A DNA stretch of 64,000 nucleotides from DASVUC01 sp038237225. Lineage in GTDB: Bacteria; Planctomycetota; Phycisphaerae; Tepidisphaerales; Tepidisphaeraceae. The stretch lies in assembly GCA_038237225.1 (NCBI GenBank), contig JBBRYX010000018.1, positions 1 to 64,000 on the forward strand, given 5' to 3'. Position 1 is the stretch's first letter, and every line of letters starts with the position of its first letter. Below the pieces are notes generated by a model. It did not search any database and was not told where the DNA came from. It saw nothing but the letters and a program-made list of their open reading frames with translations. Position numbers and translations under genes: made by a program. Positions 33,354-41,099 of the stretch are shown here, piece after piece.

Positions 33354-34708
33354 GGTGCAGCTTGCGGTGGATTCTGATTGCCTTGATCAGTTTGAGTGCC
33401 GCGGCGTGGGCGCAGACGACTTCGGTGGGTAGCGTCGATTTGCGTGGGGTGGTGAGCGATGAAAAAGGCGCGCCGGCGGCGGGGGTGACGGCGTATGTGA
33501 TTCACGTAAGTCCAAGGGAGGGGAATGGGTTTAGCGGACCTTATTATCCAGATTGGGGAAAGAAGGCGCTGACGGATGCGGAGGGGCAGTTTGTGATTAT
33601 GGGGGTGGACGGGGAGATGCGGTTTAGTTTGCTGTTTGCGGCAGAGGGGCATCCGCCGGTACGGATGAGCAAAGTCGATCCGTCGAAGGAGGTGAAGGCG
33701 AAGTTGAAGGCGATGCCGGAGGAGAGGAAGGAGGCAGGTCGGCAGATTCGGGGCCGGGTGACGGATGGGGAAGGTAAGCCGGTGTGGGGCGCCGAGGTGG
33801 CGCCGACCGGGTGGGGAAGCAGCACGCATCATACATATGGGCAGGCGCAGGGCGTGGATGTGGTGACGGTGACGAACGACAAGGGGGAGTTCGTGATTAC
33901 GTCGAAGGATCTGGACGTGGCGCGGGATGTCCGCATCATGGCGCGCGGGTTTGCGCCGCAGTTGAACAATCTTCAGCCGCCGGGGGAAGAGGTGCATGAG
34001 TATGCGCTGACGAAGGGCGCGAGGATTCTCGGGCGGATTGTGAAGGATGGGAAGGGATTGCCTGGCGTGGCGATGACGGCGGTGCAGACCAAGCGGAATT
34101 CGGAAACGTTCCTCGGCGTCGTTGAGGTGAAGGCGGATGACCAGGGCGGGTTCGAGATCGATAATCTGAAGCCTGATGAGGAGTATTGCGTGGTGGCGAA
34201 GGGGAAGTCGCTGCCGGAGGGAATTTGCACGCCGATCAACCGGTGGAAGACGATGGGTGAGGGCGAGACGCTGGATGCGGGGGATATCGAGGCGGTGGCG
34301 GGGCATACGGTGTCAGGCAAGGTTAAGCTGTCGGATGGGAAGCCGATGCCCGCGGGGTCCAGCGTGATCTTGAGCCGCGATGGGGCATGGGATTCGGAGA
34401 CGATCAAGTTGGAGAAGGATGGGAAGTTTGCGTTCAAAGGCGTGGCGCCGGAGACGGTGCAATTGATCCCGCGCGTGAAGGGATACAAGCCGTCGGCGGA
34501 TAATGCGAGCTATGAGGCGATGAACGGTTATGCGCTTCTGGGAAAAGTGGATGATGACATCAGCGATCTGGTGGTGTTGGTTGAGCCGGGGTCACGCACG
34601 TTTGATGGTAACGGCGGCGCTCGATACCACGAGCTGAAGGAGCAGCGATTGCAGGGCGCGAGCGAAGATGCGGGCGCGAGTGAAGGGACGAAGGAGGAGA
34701 AGAAGTGA
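33350..34708 (+). CDS. Secreted carboxypeptidase-regulatory-like protein, paralog 2
   Basis: 452 residues. Signal peptide (RWILIALISLSAAAWAQ) and the same repeated beta-sandwich units as the preceding protein, in the same order; shared blocks include the YPDWGKKA motif near residue 65 and the VWGAEV motif near 145. The two genes overlap by 4 nt (ATGA) and appear to have arisen by tandem duplication and to be co-expressed. The C-terminus is acidic and Lys-rich. Function unknown; extracytoplasmic. Confidence 0.75.
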   Translation: MRCSLRWILIALISLSAAAWAQTTSVGSVDLRGVVSDEKGAPAAGVTAYVIHVSPREGNGFSGPYYPDWGKKALTDAEGQFVIMGVDGEMRFSLLFAAEGHPPVRMSKVDPSKEVKAKLKAMPEERKEAGRQIRGRVTDGEGKPVWGAEVAPTGWGSSTHHTYGQAQGVDVVTVTNDKGEFVITSKDLDVARDVRIMARGFAPQLNNLQPPGEEVHEYALTKGARILGRIVKDGKGLPGVAMTAVQTKRNSETFLGVVEVKADDQGGFEIDNLKPDEEYCVVAKGKSLPEGICTPINRWKTMGEGETLDAGDIEAVAGHTVSGKVKLSDGKPMPAGSSVILSRDGAWDSETIKLEKDGKFAFKGVAPETVQLIPRVKGYKPSADNASYEAMNGYALLGKVDDDISDLVVLVEPGSRTFDGNGGARYHELKEQRLQGASEDAGASEGTKEEKK

Positions 34709-34744
34709 TGGGAATCGCGGAGGATTTGGTGGTGACGTGTGGAC

Positions 34745-34778
34745 TTGACGTAAACCATCTAACAGCCTACTATGTTAG
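34745..34778 (+). promoter_or_regulatory. Strong sigma70 promoter overlapping an inverted repeat
   Basis: TTGACG (34745-34750), 17-nt spacer, TACTAT (34768-34773). An inverted repeat CTAACA (34759-34764) / TGTTAG (34773-34778) spans the -10, and a second pair ATGTTT (34783-34788) / AAACAT (34805-34810) follows. A repressor bound here would block the promoter, as expected for an autoregulated unit. The stretch is AT-rich compared with its surroundings. Confidence 0.6.
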
Positions 34779-34834
34779 GATAATGTTTGGATATTTTGCA
34801 GTTGAAACATTAGATAGTTAAGGTGGCGAGGACG

Positions 34835-35275
34835 ATGAATAGAAAACAAGCCGTGTTGGCCGCGATGGCCGCATCCAACGGGGCGGCTCATTCACCCGTA
34901 CAGATACAGAAGTTAGTGTTTCTGTTGGATAGAAACGTTCCCGAGTTGGTGACGGAGGGGCCGGGCTTCAGTTTCGAGCCTTATGATTACGGTCCGTTTG
35001 ATCGGACGGTGTATTCGGAACTTGATTCGCTGTCTTCCGAAGCCCTTTCGGAAATTCAGCAAGTCCCAGATCTTCGCAGGCGTAGTTATCGCTTGACTCC
35101 GACCGGGCAGGTGGCGGGGGAGCAAATTCTTTCGCAGATGCGTCCAGAAAACGCAGACTATGTGAAGAGGCTGTCAAGTTTCGTTCGCGGACTTTCCTTC
35201 GCCGATCTTGTAGCCACCGTCTATCAACACTATCCCGAAATGGCGGCGAAGAGCGTTTTCCGGAGACAGACATGA
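34835..35275 (+). CDS. Panacea/YwgA-like protein
   Basis: 146 residues from the ATG at 34835; a GTG at 34823 in frame is the alternative. The pattern SPVQIQKLVFLLDRN, a helix, FEPYDYGPFDRTVYSELDSL, then YRLTPTGQ and a C-terminal ADLVATVYQHYPEMAAKS matches the layout of YwgA and DUF4065 (Panacea/SocA-like) proteins: QKL-x-(Y/F)-(L/F) near the start and YGP in the middle. Panacea domains are known as antitoxins able to neutralise many toxins. The proteasome-like gene overlaps its stop by 4 nt (ATGA), so they are translationally coupled. Assigning antitoxin function is inference. Confidence 0.6.
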   Translation: MNRKQAVLAAMAASNGAAHSPVQIQKLVFLLDRNVPELVTEGPGFSFEPYDYGPFDRTVYSELDSLSSEALSEIQQVPDLRRRSYRLTPTGQVAGEQILSQMRPENADYVKRLSSFVRGLSFADLVATVYQHYPEMAAKSVFRRQT

Positions 35276-36015
35276 CTGTCCTGGTCGGCGTGCTTTGTCA
35301 AGACGGCGTTGTGATCGGCTCCGACAGTTCTGCCACTTTCTCAATCGGGGATTTCCGGACAATTGAGCAGAAGGTGAAGAAGGTTGAGGTGGTTGCCGAT
35401 GACGTCATACTTGCCGGAACGGGCCAAGTTGGCCTGGGGCAGAGGTTTTCGGCGCAGGTCCAGTCGCTGCGACAGACAAGTCCGTTTCCACGTTCTCCGC
35501 ACGCGATTGAAGTTGCGAAGAGTGTCGCAACAGAGACGATCAAGGATTTTGCGTCGACCTTTTGCGATAAGGGCCAGTTCGGCGCATTGATGGCCTTCGT
35601 AACCAAGGAGGGGTTTCATCTATGCGAATTTCAAGTGAAGGATTTTCAACCAGAACTAAAGACGAAGAACCTCTGGTACGTTTCTATGGGCAGCGGGCAG
35701 CCAATTACGGATCCCTTCTTGGGGTTGATGCGGCGGGTGTTCTGGAAAGACAATATGCCACGACTGAATCAGGGGGTTTTTGCGGTTACGTGGGCGCTCC
35801 AACACACGATCGAACTTAATCCCGGGGGGATCAACGGGCCCATGCAAATCGGTATTTTGGACCCCTCTAAATCGACGAAGGCGCGACTTCTAACGGACGA
35901 TGAGCTAAGTGAGCACATTGATAGTGTTGAAGGGGCCGAACGCTACCTTGCCAATTACCCAAGCACGATTGCTGGGGGCTCGGCGCAGCCAGTCCCCAAG
36001 CCACCATCCGCATAA
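35272..36015 (+). CDS. Stand-alone proteasome/HslV-type Ntn hydrolase
   Basis: 247 residues beginning MTVLVGVLCQDGVVIGSDSS. With the Met removed, Thr is residue 1, Asp falls at position 17 and Lys at 33 (EQKVKKVEV), exactly the catalytic set of proteasome beta subunits and HslV; a GSG loop (YVSMGSGQ, near 140) is in the expected region. There is no propeptide. It is not the HslV of this genome, which lies at 49.4 kb next to an FkbM gene. The C-terminal ~40 residues are an extra tail with Pro-rich end. Cell partner, target and whether it forms a ring are unknown. It is coupled to the Panacea-like gene. Confidence 0.8.
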   Translation: MTVLVGVLCQDGVVIGSDSSATFSIGDFRTIEQKVKKVEVVADDVILAGTGQVGLGQRFSAQVQSLRQTSPFPRSPHAIEVAKSVATETIKDFASTFCDKGQFGALMAFVTKEGFHLCEFQVKDFQPELKTKNLWYVSMGSGQPITDPFLGLMRRVFWKDNMPRLNQGVFAVTWALQHTIELNPGGINGPMQIGILDPSKSTKARLLTDDELSEHIDSVEGAERYLANYPSTIAGGSAQPVPKPPSA

Positions 36016-36072
36016 AATCCGGCGCCGCAATGCAACCCCCCGCTTACATTGAGAAAACACCTCGTGATCTCC

Positions 36073-36100
36073 TTGCATTGTCGATTGCAATCAATAATAA
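36073..36100 (+). promoter_or_regulatory. Candidate promoter and palindrome before the sulfolactate cluster
   Basis: TTGCAT (36073-36078) and TAATAA (36095-36100) with a 16-nt spacer. The perfect palindrome GATTGCAATC (36083-36092) lies in the spacer and could be an operator. The region from 36050 to 36130 is AT-rich. Confidence 0.4.
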
Positions 36101-36164
36101 ACGATTGTGCGACCGTGGGATGGATTGTTTGTGAAATACCGCCGCCCGCGGTGGAATCAGAGAC

Positions 36165-37592
36165 ATGGAAACGAAGAAGAATTTTCTGAACGGTCAGTGG
36201 GTGGGGTCGGAGAAGGCAATCGATGTGGTTAATCCCGCGACGGGAGACCTTGCGGCGCGGGCGTCGATGGTTTCCGCGGAGCAGATGAAGAAGGCGATCG
36301 CGGATGCGAAGGCGGCATTTGAATCGTGGCGGGATTTGCCGGCGAAGACGCGGGGGGATGATCTGCTGGCGGTCGCTGGTGAAGTGCAGCGGCGTGGGGA
36401 GGAGATCGCACGCGAGATCACGGTGGAGAACGGCAAGCCGCTGGCGCAGTCACGCGCAGAAGTGGCGATGACGGTGGACCATCTTGGCTGGTTCGCGGAA
36501 GAGGGCCGGCGGGCGTATGGGCGGATTATTCCGAATCAAGTGGCGGGGAAACGGAATTTGGTGATCAAGTCGCCGATGGGAGTTGTCGGGGCGATTGCGC
36601 CTTGGAACTTTCCGCTGGTGCTGGCGATTCGAAAAGTGGCGCCGGCGCTGGCGGCGGGGTGCACGGTAATTCTGAAGCCGGCGAGTCAGACGCCGACGTG
36701 CTGCGTGATGTTTGCGGAGTGCGTGCAGGCGGCGAAAGTTCCGGACGGGGTGTTTCAACTGGTGATGGGATCTGCGTCGATGATCGCGGAAGCGATGCTG
36801 TCGAACCCCATCGTTCGCAAGATCACGTTTACCGGATCCACGGAGGTGGGGCAGAAGCTGATCGCGGGCGCGGCGCGGAACGTGACGAAGTTATCGCTGG
36901 AACTGGGCGGGCATGCGCCCGTGCTGGTGTTTGATGATGCGGATCTCAATCGCGCGGTGGACGGCGCGCTTCTTGCGAAATTCCGCAACACCGGGCAATC
37001 GTGCATCGCGGCCAATCGGATCTATGTGCAGAACCGGATCTACGATCGATTCGTGGAAGCGTTTTTGAAGAAGACTCGCGCGCTGAAGGTGGGGAATGGT
37101 CTTGAGGATGGGATGGATATCGGCCCGCTGGTGAATGAGAGCGGGTTGAAATCGGCGCTGGCGCAAATTGAAGATGCGACGGGAAAGGGTGCGCGCGTGG
37201 TGTGTGGCGGAAAGCGGTCGGGGAGCAAGGGTTTTTTCCTGGAGCCGACGGTGCTTTTGGATGTGCCGAGCGGTGCGCGTTGCATGAATGAAGAGACGTT
37301 TGCGCCGATCGCGCCGATCGCGCGATTCGGGCCGGAGGAGCAGGGGATTGCGATGGCCAACGAATCGCCGTTCGGGCTGAGCGCCTATGCGTTTACCAGC
37401 GATCTGGATCGGGCATTTCGGGTGATGGAGAAGCTGGAGGCGGGGACGATCGGGATCAACGATGGGCTGCCGACGACGAGCAACGCGCCGTTTGGCGGGA
37501 TGAAGGCGAGCGGGTGGGGGCGGGAGCTTGGGAGCGAGGGTCTCGACGCTTTCCTGGAGACGAAGCATGTTTCGATTGGGGTGAGGGGGTGA
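36165..37592 (+). CDS. NAD(P)-dependent aldehyde dehydrogenase (possible sulfolactaldehyde dehydrogenase)
   Basis: 475 residues, the usual length of the succinate-semialdehyde dehydrogenase group. Catalytic Cys280 (FRNTGQSCIAANR), Glu246 (LELGGHAPVLVF), Asn148 (APWNFPLVLAIRK) and the cofactor loop FTGSTEVGQ are present. GabD-type dehydrogenases of this group oxidise succinate semialdehyde, and in sulfonate pathways sulfolactaldehyde. Since suyAB and two sulfolactate dehydrogenases follow on the same strand, sulfolactaldehyde to sulfolactate is the most economical reading here, but the substrate is inferred. An 800-nt gap with repeats and a remnant separates it from suyA. Confidence 0.85.
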   Translation: METKKNFLNGQWVGSEKAIDVVNPATGDLAARASMVSAEQMKKAIADAKAAFESWRDLPAKTRGDDLLAVAGEVQRRGEEIAREITVENGKPLAQSRAEVAMTVDHLGWFAEEGRRAYGRIIPNQVAGKRNLVIKSPMGVVGAIAPWNFPLVLAIRKVAPALAAGCTVILKPASQTPTCCVMFAECVQAAKVPDGVFQLVMGSASMIAEAMLSNPIVRKITFTGSTEVGQKLIAGAARNVTKLSLELGGHAPVLVFDDADLNRAVDGALLAKFRNTGQSCIAANRIYVQNRIYDRFVEAFLKKTRALKVGNGLEDGMDIGPLVNESGLKSALAQIEDATGKGARVVCGGKRSGSKGFFLEPTVLLDVPSGARCMNEETFAPIAPIARFGPEEQGIAMANESPFGLSAYAFTSDLDRAFRVMEKLEAGTIGINDGLPTTSNAPFGGMKASGWGRELGSEGLDAFLETKHVSIGVRG

Positions 37593-37710
37593 AGGCAAGA
37601 GGCAAGGGGCAAGAGGAAGAGGCAAGAGGCAAGAGGCAAGAGGCAAGAGGTAAGAGGTAAGAGGCAGGAGGCGGAGGTGAGGGGCGAGGGGTGAGGGGCG
37701 AGGGGCGAGA
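37593..37710. repeat. AGGCAAG and GAGGGGC heptamer tracts
   Basis: Directly after the aldehyde dehydrogenase stop, about ten AGGCAAG-type heptamers (37593-37665) run into GAGGGGC/GAGGGGT heptamers (about 37678-37710). Same families as other intergenic tracts of the window. Confidence 0.85.
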
Positions 37711-38050
37711 GATGATGATTGATCTGTTTCCCCGGTATCTTTCAATTTCGCGCCTGACGTTGGGCGAGGGGAGTGGGGTACGCGTGCGGATGGCGGGGGA
37801 TATGCAGGATGTGGCGCGGGATATGGCGGATACGGTTTTACTGTAACGGGTCGTGGCAGTGTGCGGTGGTTCGGCGTGTGTTGTAAGGGCCGGTGACGGC
37901 GCGGTGCCCGGCATCGCTTTTATGTCGTCACCCGGATGCTTCAATCATCGTTGCAGACGATGTTGCCGGGATTCCGGATATCCGCTTGAGATAGCCGATG
38001 AAATCGCTAGAATGCGTGAAATTGTCCGATAGAAAAGGTTTGCACAAAGC
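37711..38050. other. Intergenic stretch, nothing recognised
   Basis: About 340 nt between the heptamer tracts and the LmbE remnant. I see no gene, RNA or clear regulatory element. Confidence 0.5.
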
Positions 38051-38395
38051 GTGCTGGGGGCGGTTCGGATGTTGAGGCTGAGCTTCTCTGACGAGCGTGT
38101 GCTGGCGGTGACGGGGCATCCCGGCGATGCGGAATTGCTGTGTGCCGGGACGCTTGCGAGATCGAAACAGGATGGCGCGCAGATCGCCATTTGCGTGATG
38201 TGTGAGGGAGATAAAGGTCTGCCGGCGGGACCGGTTCCGGAGAAGTCGCGGCGCGCAGGCGTGCGTGGAGCCGGCGGAGGCGTTTCGGTCGTACCGGGCC
38301 TTCAGAAGGATAGGCGCGTGGTAAGGAGCAATATCATCCTGAGCGACGCGGCTTCGCCGCAACCCGCGATGCATGCTTTGAGAATGATTTTTTGA
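38051..38395 (+). pseudogene. Truncated PIG-L/LmbE deacetylase remnant
   Basis: The peptide VLAVTGHPGDAELLCAGTLA followed by AQIAICVMCEGDKG matches the start of PIG-L/LmbE deacetylases (H-P-D-D-A-E region, here HPGDAE, with the first metal-binding Asp changed to Gly). Homology ends near 38240; another frame then reads AQACVEPAEAFRSYRAFRRI, suggesting a frameshift, and stops. About 60 of the usual ~240 residues remain. Non-functional. Confidence 0.6.
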
Positions 38396-38408
38396 AAGGA
38401 GCTCGATT

Positions 38409-38693
38409 GTGATTCAGTTTCTGGTCCATGATGCAGCGCACGACAACGTTGGCGTGGCGGTCGTCGATATCCTGGGCGGTCAGGAAGTGGAGGGGCGTTG
38501 TTTGGTGTCGAACAAGACGCTTAAGGCGAAGGCGGCGATGGATATTCCGCTGGGGCACAAGATCGCGCTGAAGGATTTCAACGCGGGCGATACCGTCATG
38601 AAGTACTCGTGCGATATCGGCAAGGTCGTGAAGGACATCAAGACGGGCGAGCATGTTCACGTGCATAACGTGAAGACGAAGCGCTGGGCTTGA
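38409..38693 (+). CDS. suyA: (2R)-sulfolactate sulfo-lyase subunit alpha
   Basis: 94 residues, the size of SuyA. It starts at a GTG (38409) with AAAGGAGC 7 nt upstream. The SAF-like domain features are visible: FLVHDAAHDNVGVAVVDI, MDIPLGHKIALKDF and the C-terminal GEHVHVHNVKTKRW, which recalls SuyA. SuyAB cleaves (R)-sulfolactate to pyruvate and sulfite; the UxaA/altronate dehydratase family is related, with the same domain split or fused. suyB follows 67 nt later. Confidence 0.88.
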   Translation: MIQFLVHDAAHDNVGVAVVDILGGQEVEGRCLVSNKTLKAKAAMDIPLGHKIALKDFNAGDTVMKYSCDIGKVVKDIKTGEHVHVHNVKTKRWA

Positions 38694-38725
38694 TGGTTGG
38701 TTGAGTGCGGAGAGAAAATCAAAAA

Positions 38726-38744
38726 CATGGGCGAGACGCCCATG
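38726..38744. repeat. Hairpin CATGGGCG-AGA-CGCCCATG between suyA and suyB
   Basis: 8-bp arms and AGA loop, followed by CCAC. Same design as the CACGGGCA-AGA-TGCCCGTG hairpins elsewhere. It lies in the suyA-suyB gap, 17 nt before the suyB ATG. Confidence 0.75.
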
Positions 38745-38760
38745 CCACAGAGGAAAAGCA

Positions 38761-39930
38761 ATGGCGATTAATCGAAAAGTGAAAGCTTACCGCCGGGAGA
38801 ACGGCAAGGTTGGCGTGCGGAATCATGTGATCCTTTTGCCGGTCGATGACATCTCCAACGCATGCGTTGAGAAGGTGGCGGCGATGGTGCCGGGCACGCT
38901 GCCGCTGCCGCACGCTTACGGGCGGTTGCAGTTTGGCGAGGATCTCGATCTGTTCTTCCGCACGATCATCGGGACGGGGAAGAACGCGAACGTGGCGGCG
39001 GTGGTGGTGATCGGGATCGAGCCGGGGTGGACGCAGCGGATCGTTGATGGGATCAAGGAGACTGGGAAGCCGGTCGCGGGTTTCGCGATCGAGCGGCGCG
39101 GCGATCTTCAGACCGCGACCGATGCGGCGCGCGTCGCCCAAAAATTTCTCCAGGATGCGAGCGAAATCCAGCGCACCGATTGCGACTTTAAAGAGCTCTA
39201 CATCTCCGTGAAGTGCGGCGAATCCGATACCACAACGGGTTTGTCGTCCTGCCCTGCTGTCGGCAACGTGATGGACAAGCATTGCGACGCGGGCATTGGT
39301 TCGTTCGGAGAGACATCAGAGCTGACGGGTGGAGAACACCTCGTCAAGGCCAAGGCCGCGAACAAGGAGGTCGAGGCGAAGTTCACGGCGATGTTCGACG
39401 ATTACCAGAAGCTGGTTTTTGAGCAGCGGGCCGGCACCGATCTTTCTGAAAGTCAGCCGACCAAGGGCAACATCATCGGCGGCCTGACGACGATCGAGGA
39501 GAAGGCGCTGGGGAATATTGAGAAGCTTGGCAAGCGCACGAAGTTCATCGATGCGCTGAAGCCGGCCGAGGAACCGAAGAAGGGTCCGGGGCTTTACTTC
39601 ATGGATACCAGCTCGGCGGCGGCGGAAGCCGTCACGTTATGGATGGCGTCCGGTGCGGTCATTCATTTGTTCCCGACGGGTCAGGGCAACGTGATCGGAA
39701 ATCCGGTTGAGCCGGTGATCAAGCTGTCCGGGAATCCGATCACCTGCTCGACGATGAAGGAGCATATCGATCTGGATGTCTCCGCGATTCTGCGCGGCGA
39801 GCAGACGGTGGAACAAGCAGGCGAGGCGCTGATCGAAGTGATTTCGCGGACGGCGAATGGACGACTGACATGCGCCGAGGCGCTGGGGCATCGCGAGTAT
39901 GTGATGACGAAACTGTATCGCAGCGCTTAA
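38761..39930 (+). CDS. suyB: (2R)-sulfolactate sulfo-lyase subunit beta
   Basis: 389 residues, ATG at 38761 with AGAGGAAAA upstream. The N-terminus reads YRRENGKVGVRNHVILLPVD with DDISNACVEKVA, then HAYGRLQFGEDLDLFFRTII and AAVVVIGIEPGWTQRIV; conserved Cys residues (KCGESD, SSCPAVG) may bind the iron cofactor. Altronate dehydratases have G-R-x-G-x-R-N followed by V-x-P-T-x-N-C; the PVDDISNA variant is characteristic of SuyB. With SuyA it splits sulfolactate into pyruvate and sulfite. The two sulfolactate dehydrogenase-like genes follow on the same strand. Confidence 0.9.
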   Translation: MAINRKVKAYRRENGKVGVRNHVILLPVDDISNACVEKVAAMVPGTLPLPHAYGRLQFGEDLDLFFRTIIGTGKNANVAAVVVIGIEPGWTQRIVDGIKETGKPVAGFAIERRGDLQTATDAARVAQKFLQDASEIQRTDCDFKELYISVKCGESDTTTGLSSCPAVGNVMDKHCDAGIGSFGETSELTGGEHLVKAKAANKEVEAKFTAMFDDYQKLVFEQRAGTDLSESQPTKGNIIGGLTTIEEKALGNIEKLGKRTKFIDALKPAEEPKKGPGLYFMDTSSAAAEAVTLWMASGAVIHLFPTGQGNVIGNPVEPVIKLSGNPITCSTMKEHIDLDVSAILRGEQTVEQAGEALIEVISRTANGRLTCAEALGHREYVMTKLYRSA

Positions 39931-39936
39931 TTTTGA

Positions 39937-39968
39937 GCCTCGCCCCCATCGACATGCAGGGGCGAGGC
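39937..39968. repeat. Hairpin GCCTCGCCCC/GGGGCGAGGC after suyB
   Basis: Perfect 10-bp arms with a 12-nt loop immediately after the suyB stop and before the next gene. It has no T tract, so it may be a repeat rather than a terminator. Confidence 0.7.
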
Positions 39969-40034
39969 CTGCCTCGCGGTTGCTCGCACGACTCCGCGAC
40001 GCAGGCGTCGTTCCTACAAATGCAGTTCGCAAAT

Positions 40035-41096
40035 ATGCAACGATTTTGTCCCGATCAACTGAAGAACCTTGCGACAGAGATTGCGGTCTGGGCGGGTGTG
40101 CCGCGCGAGGATGCGGTGATCCTGGCGGATTCGCTGGTGAAGGCGGATTTGTCGGGGACGAGCACGCATGGGATTTCGCGGCTCGCGATCTACATCAAGC
40201 GCATCGGGAAAGGTCTCATTGATCCTGGCGCGTCGTTGAAGATTGATCGGGAGCGCGCGGGAACTCTTGCGGTGGATGCGGGAAACGGCGTCGGTCAGGT
40301 GCAGGCGGTGCGCGTGCTGGACCGGTTGATTCCGATGGCGAAAAAGTGCGGGGTGGGGTCGGCGACGATCCGAAATTCGCAGCATTTCGGCGCGTTGTCT
40401 TATTACTGCAACCTCGCGGCGGATCGCGACATGATCCTGCTGGCGATGACCAATTGCGAACCGGCGATGAGCCCCGAGGGCGGGCGCGAAGCGTTCTTTG
40501 GAACCAATCCCATCGCGGCTTCGTTCCCGACCGGCAAGGGATTTAATGTCAAGATTGATCTGGCGACGTCGCTCGTCGCGCGGGGCAACATCGTCGCGGC
40601 GCAGAAGAAGGGGCAGGCCATTCCTGCAAACTGGGCGCTCGATCCGGCAGGGAACCCGACGACCGATGCTTCGCAGGCGCTGCTGGGAACTGTTCTGACC
40701 ATGGCCGGACACAAGGGTTATGCGCTGGCGTTAATGGTGGAGGGTTTGTCATCGGTCTTGTCCGGCGCGGCGATTGGTTCATCGATCGGATCCATGTACA
40801 AAAACTTCGATCGGAAGCAGGACGTCGGGCATTTCTTCTGCGTGCTCGACATTGATGCGTTCATGGATGTGGCGACGTTCAAGGGCCGGATCGATCGGAC
40901 GATCGATCAGATCAAATCGATTGAGAAACGGCCGGGCGTCGCGGAGATCCTCATCCCCGGCGAGCGCTCGCAGCGGACGATGCGCGAGAATCTGAAGCGT
41001 GGCGTTCCGGTGGATGATGCAACCGTAAAAGAGCTGGAGCAGTTGTGCCGCGAGTCCGGCGTTCCCTTTACCCTCCAGGAAAAATCGGCGGCTTGA
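40035..41096 (+). CDS. comC: Ldh_2-family dehydrogenase, ComC-like sulfolactate dehydrogenase
   Basis: 353 residues from the ATG at 40035, favoured because the protein then begins MQRFCPDQLKNLATEI as usual; an ATG at 40020 is the alternative and neither has a good ribosome site. Family features: STHGISRLAIYIKRI with the catalytic His, NSQHFGALSYYCNLAA and a cofactor region AGHKGYALALMVEGL. Members oxidise malate, L-lactate, ureidoglycolate or sulfolactate. Beside suyAB, ComC, which interconverts (R)-sulfolactate and sulfopyruvate, fits best. The next gene begins 3 nt after the stop. Confidence 0.85.
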   Translation: MQRFCPDQLKNLATEIAVWAGVPREDAVILADSLVKADLSGTSTHGISRLAIYIKRIGKGLIDPGASLKIDRERAGTLAVDAGNGVGQVQAVRVLDRLIPMAKKCGVGSATIRNSQHFGALSYYCNLAADRDMILLAMTNCEPAMSPEGGREAFFGTNPIAASFPTGKGFNVKIDLATSLVARGNIVAAQKKGQAIPANWALDPAGNPTTDASQALLGTVLTMAGHKGYALALMVEGLSSVLSGAAIGSSIGSMYKNFDRKQDVGHFFCVLDIDAFMDVATFKGRIDRTIDQIKSIEKRPGVAEILIPGERSQRTMRENLKRGVPVDDATVKELEQLCRESGVPFTLQEKSAA

Positions 41097-41099
41097 GGC

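Noticed and set aside
34823..34834. GTG start for the Panacea-like protein
   Set aside because: Possible in frame, but no Shine-Dalgarno site precedes it at a usable distance; ATG at 34835 preferred, with low certainty.
38761..39930. suyB read as altronate dehydratase
   Set aside because: The separate 94-residue SuyA-type subunit, the PVDDISNA motif and the adjoining sulfolactate dehydrogenases fit SuyB better; no uronate genes are nearby.
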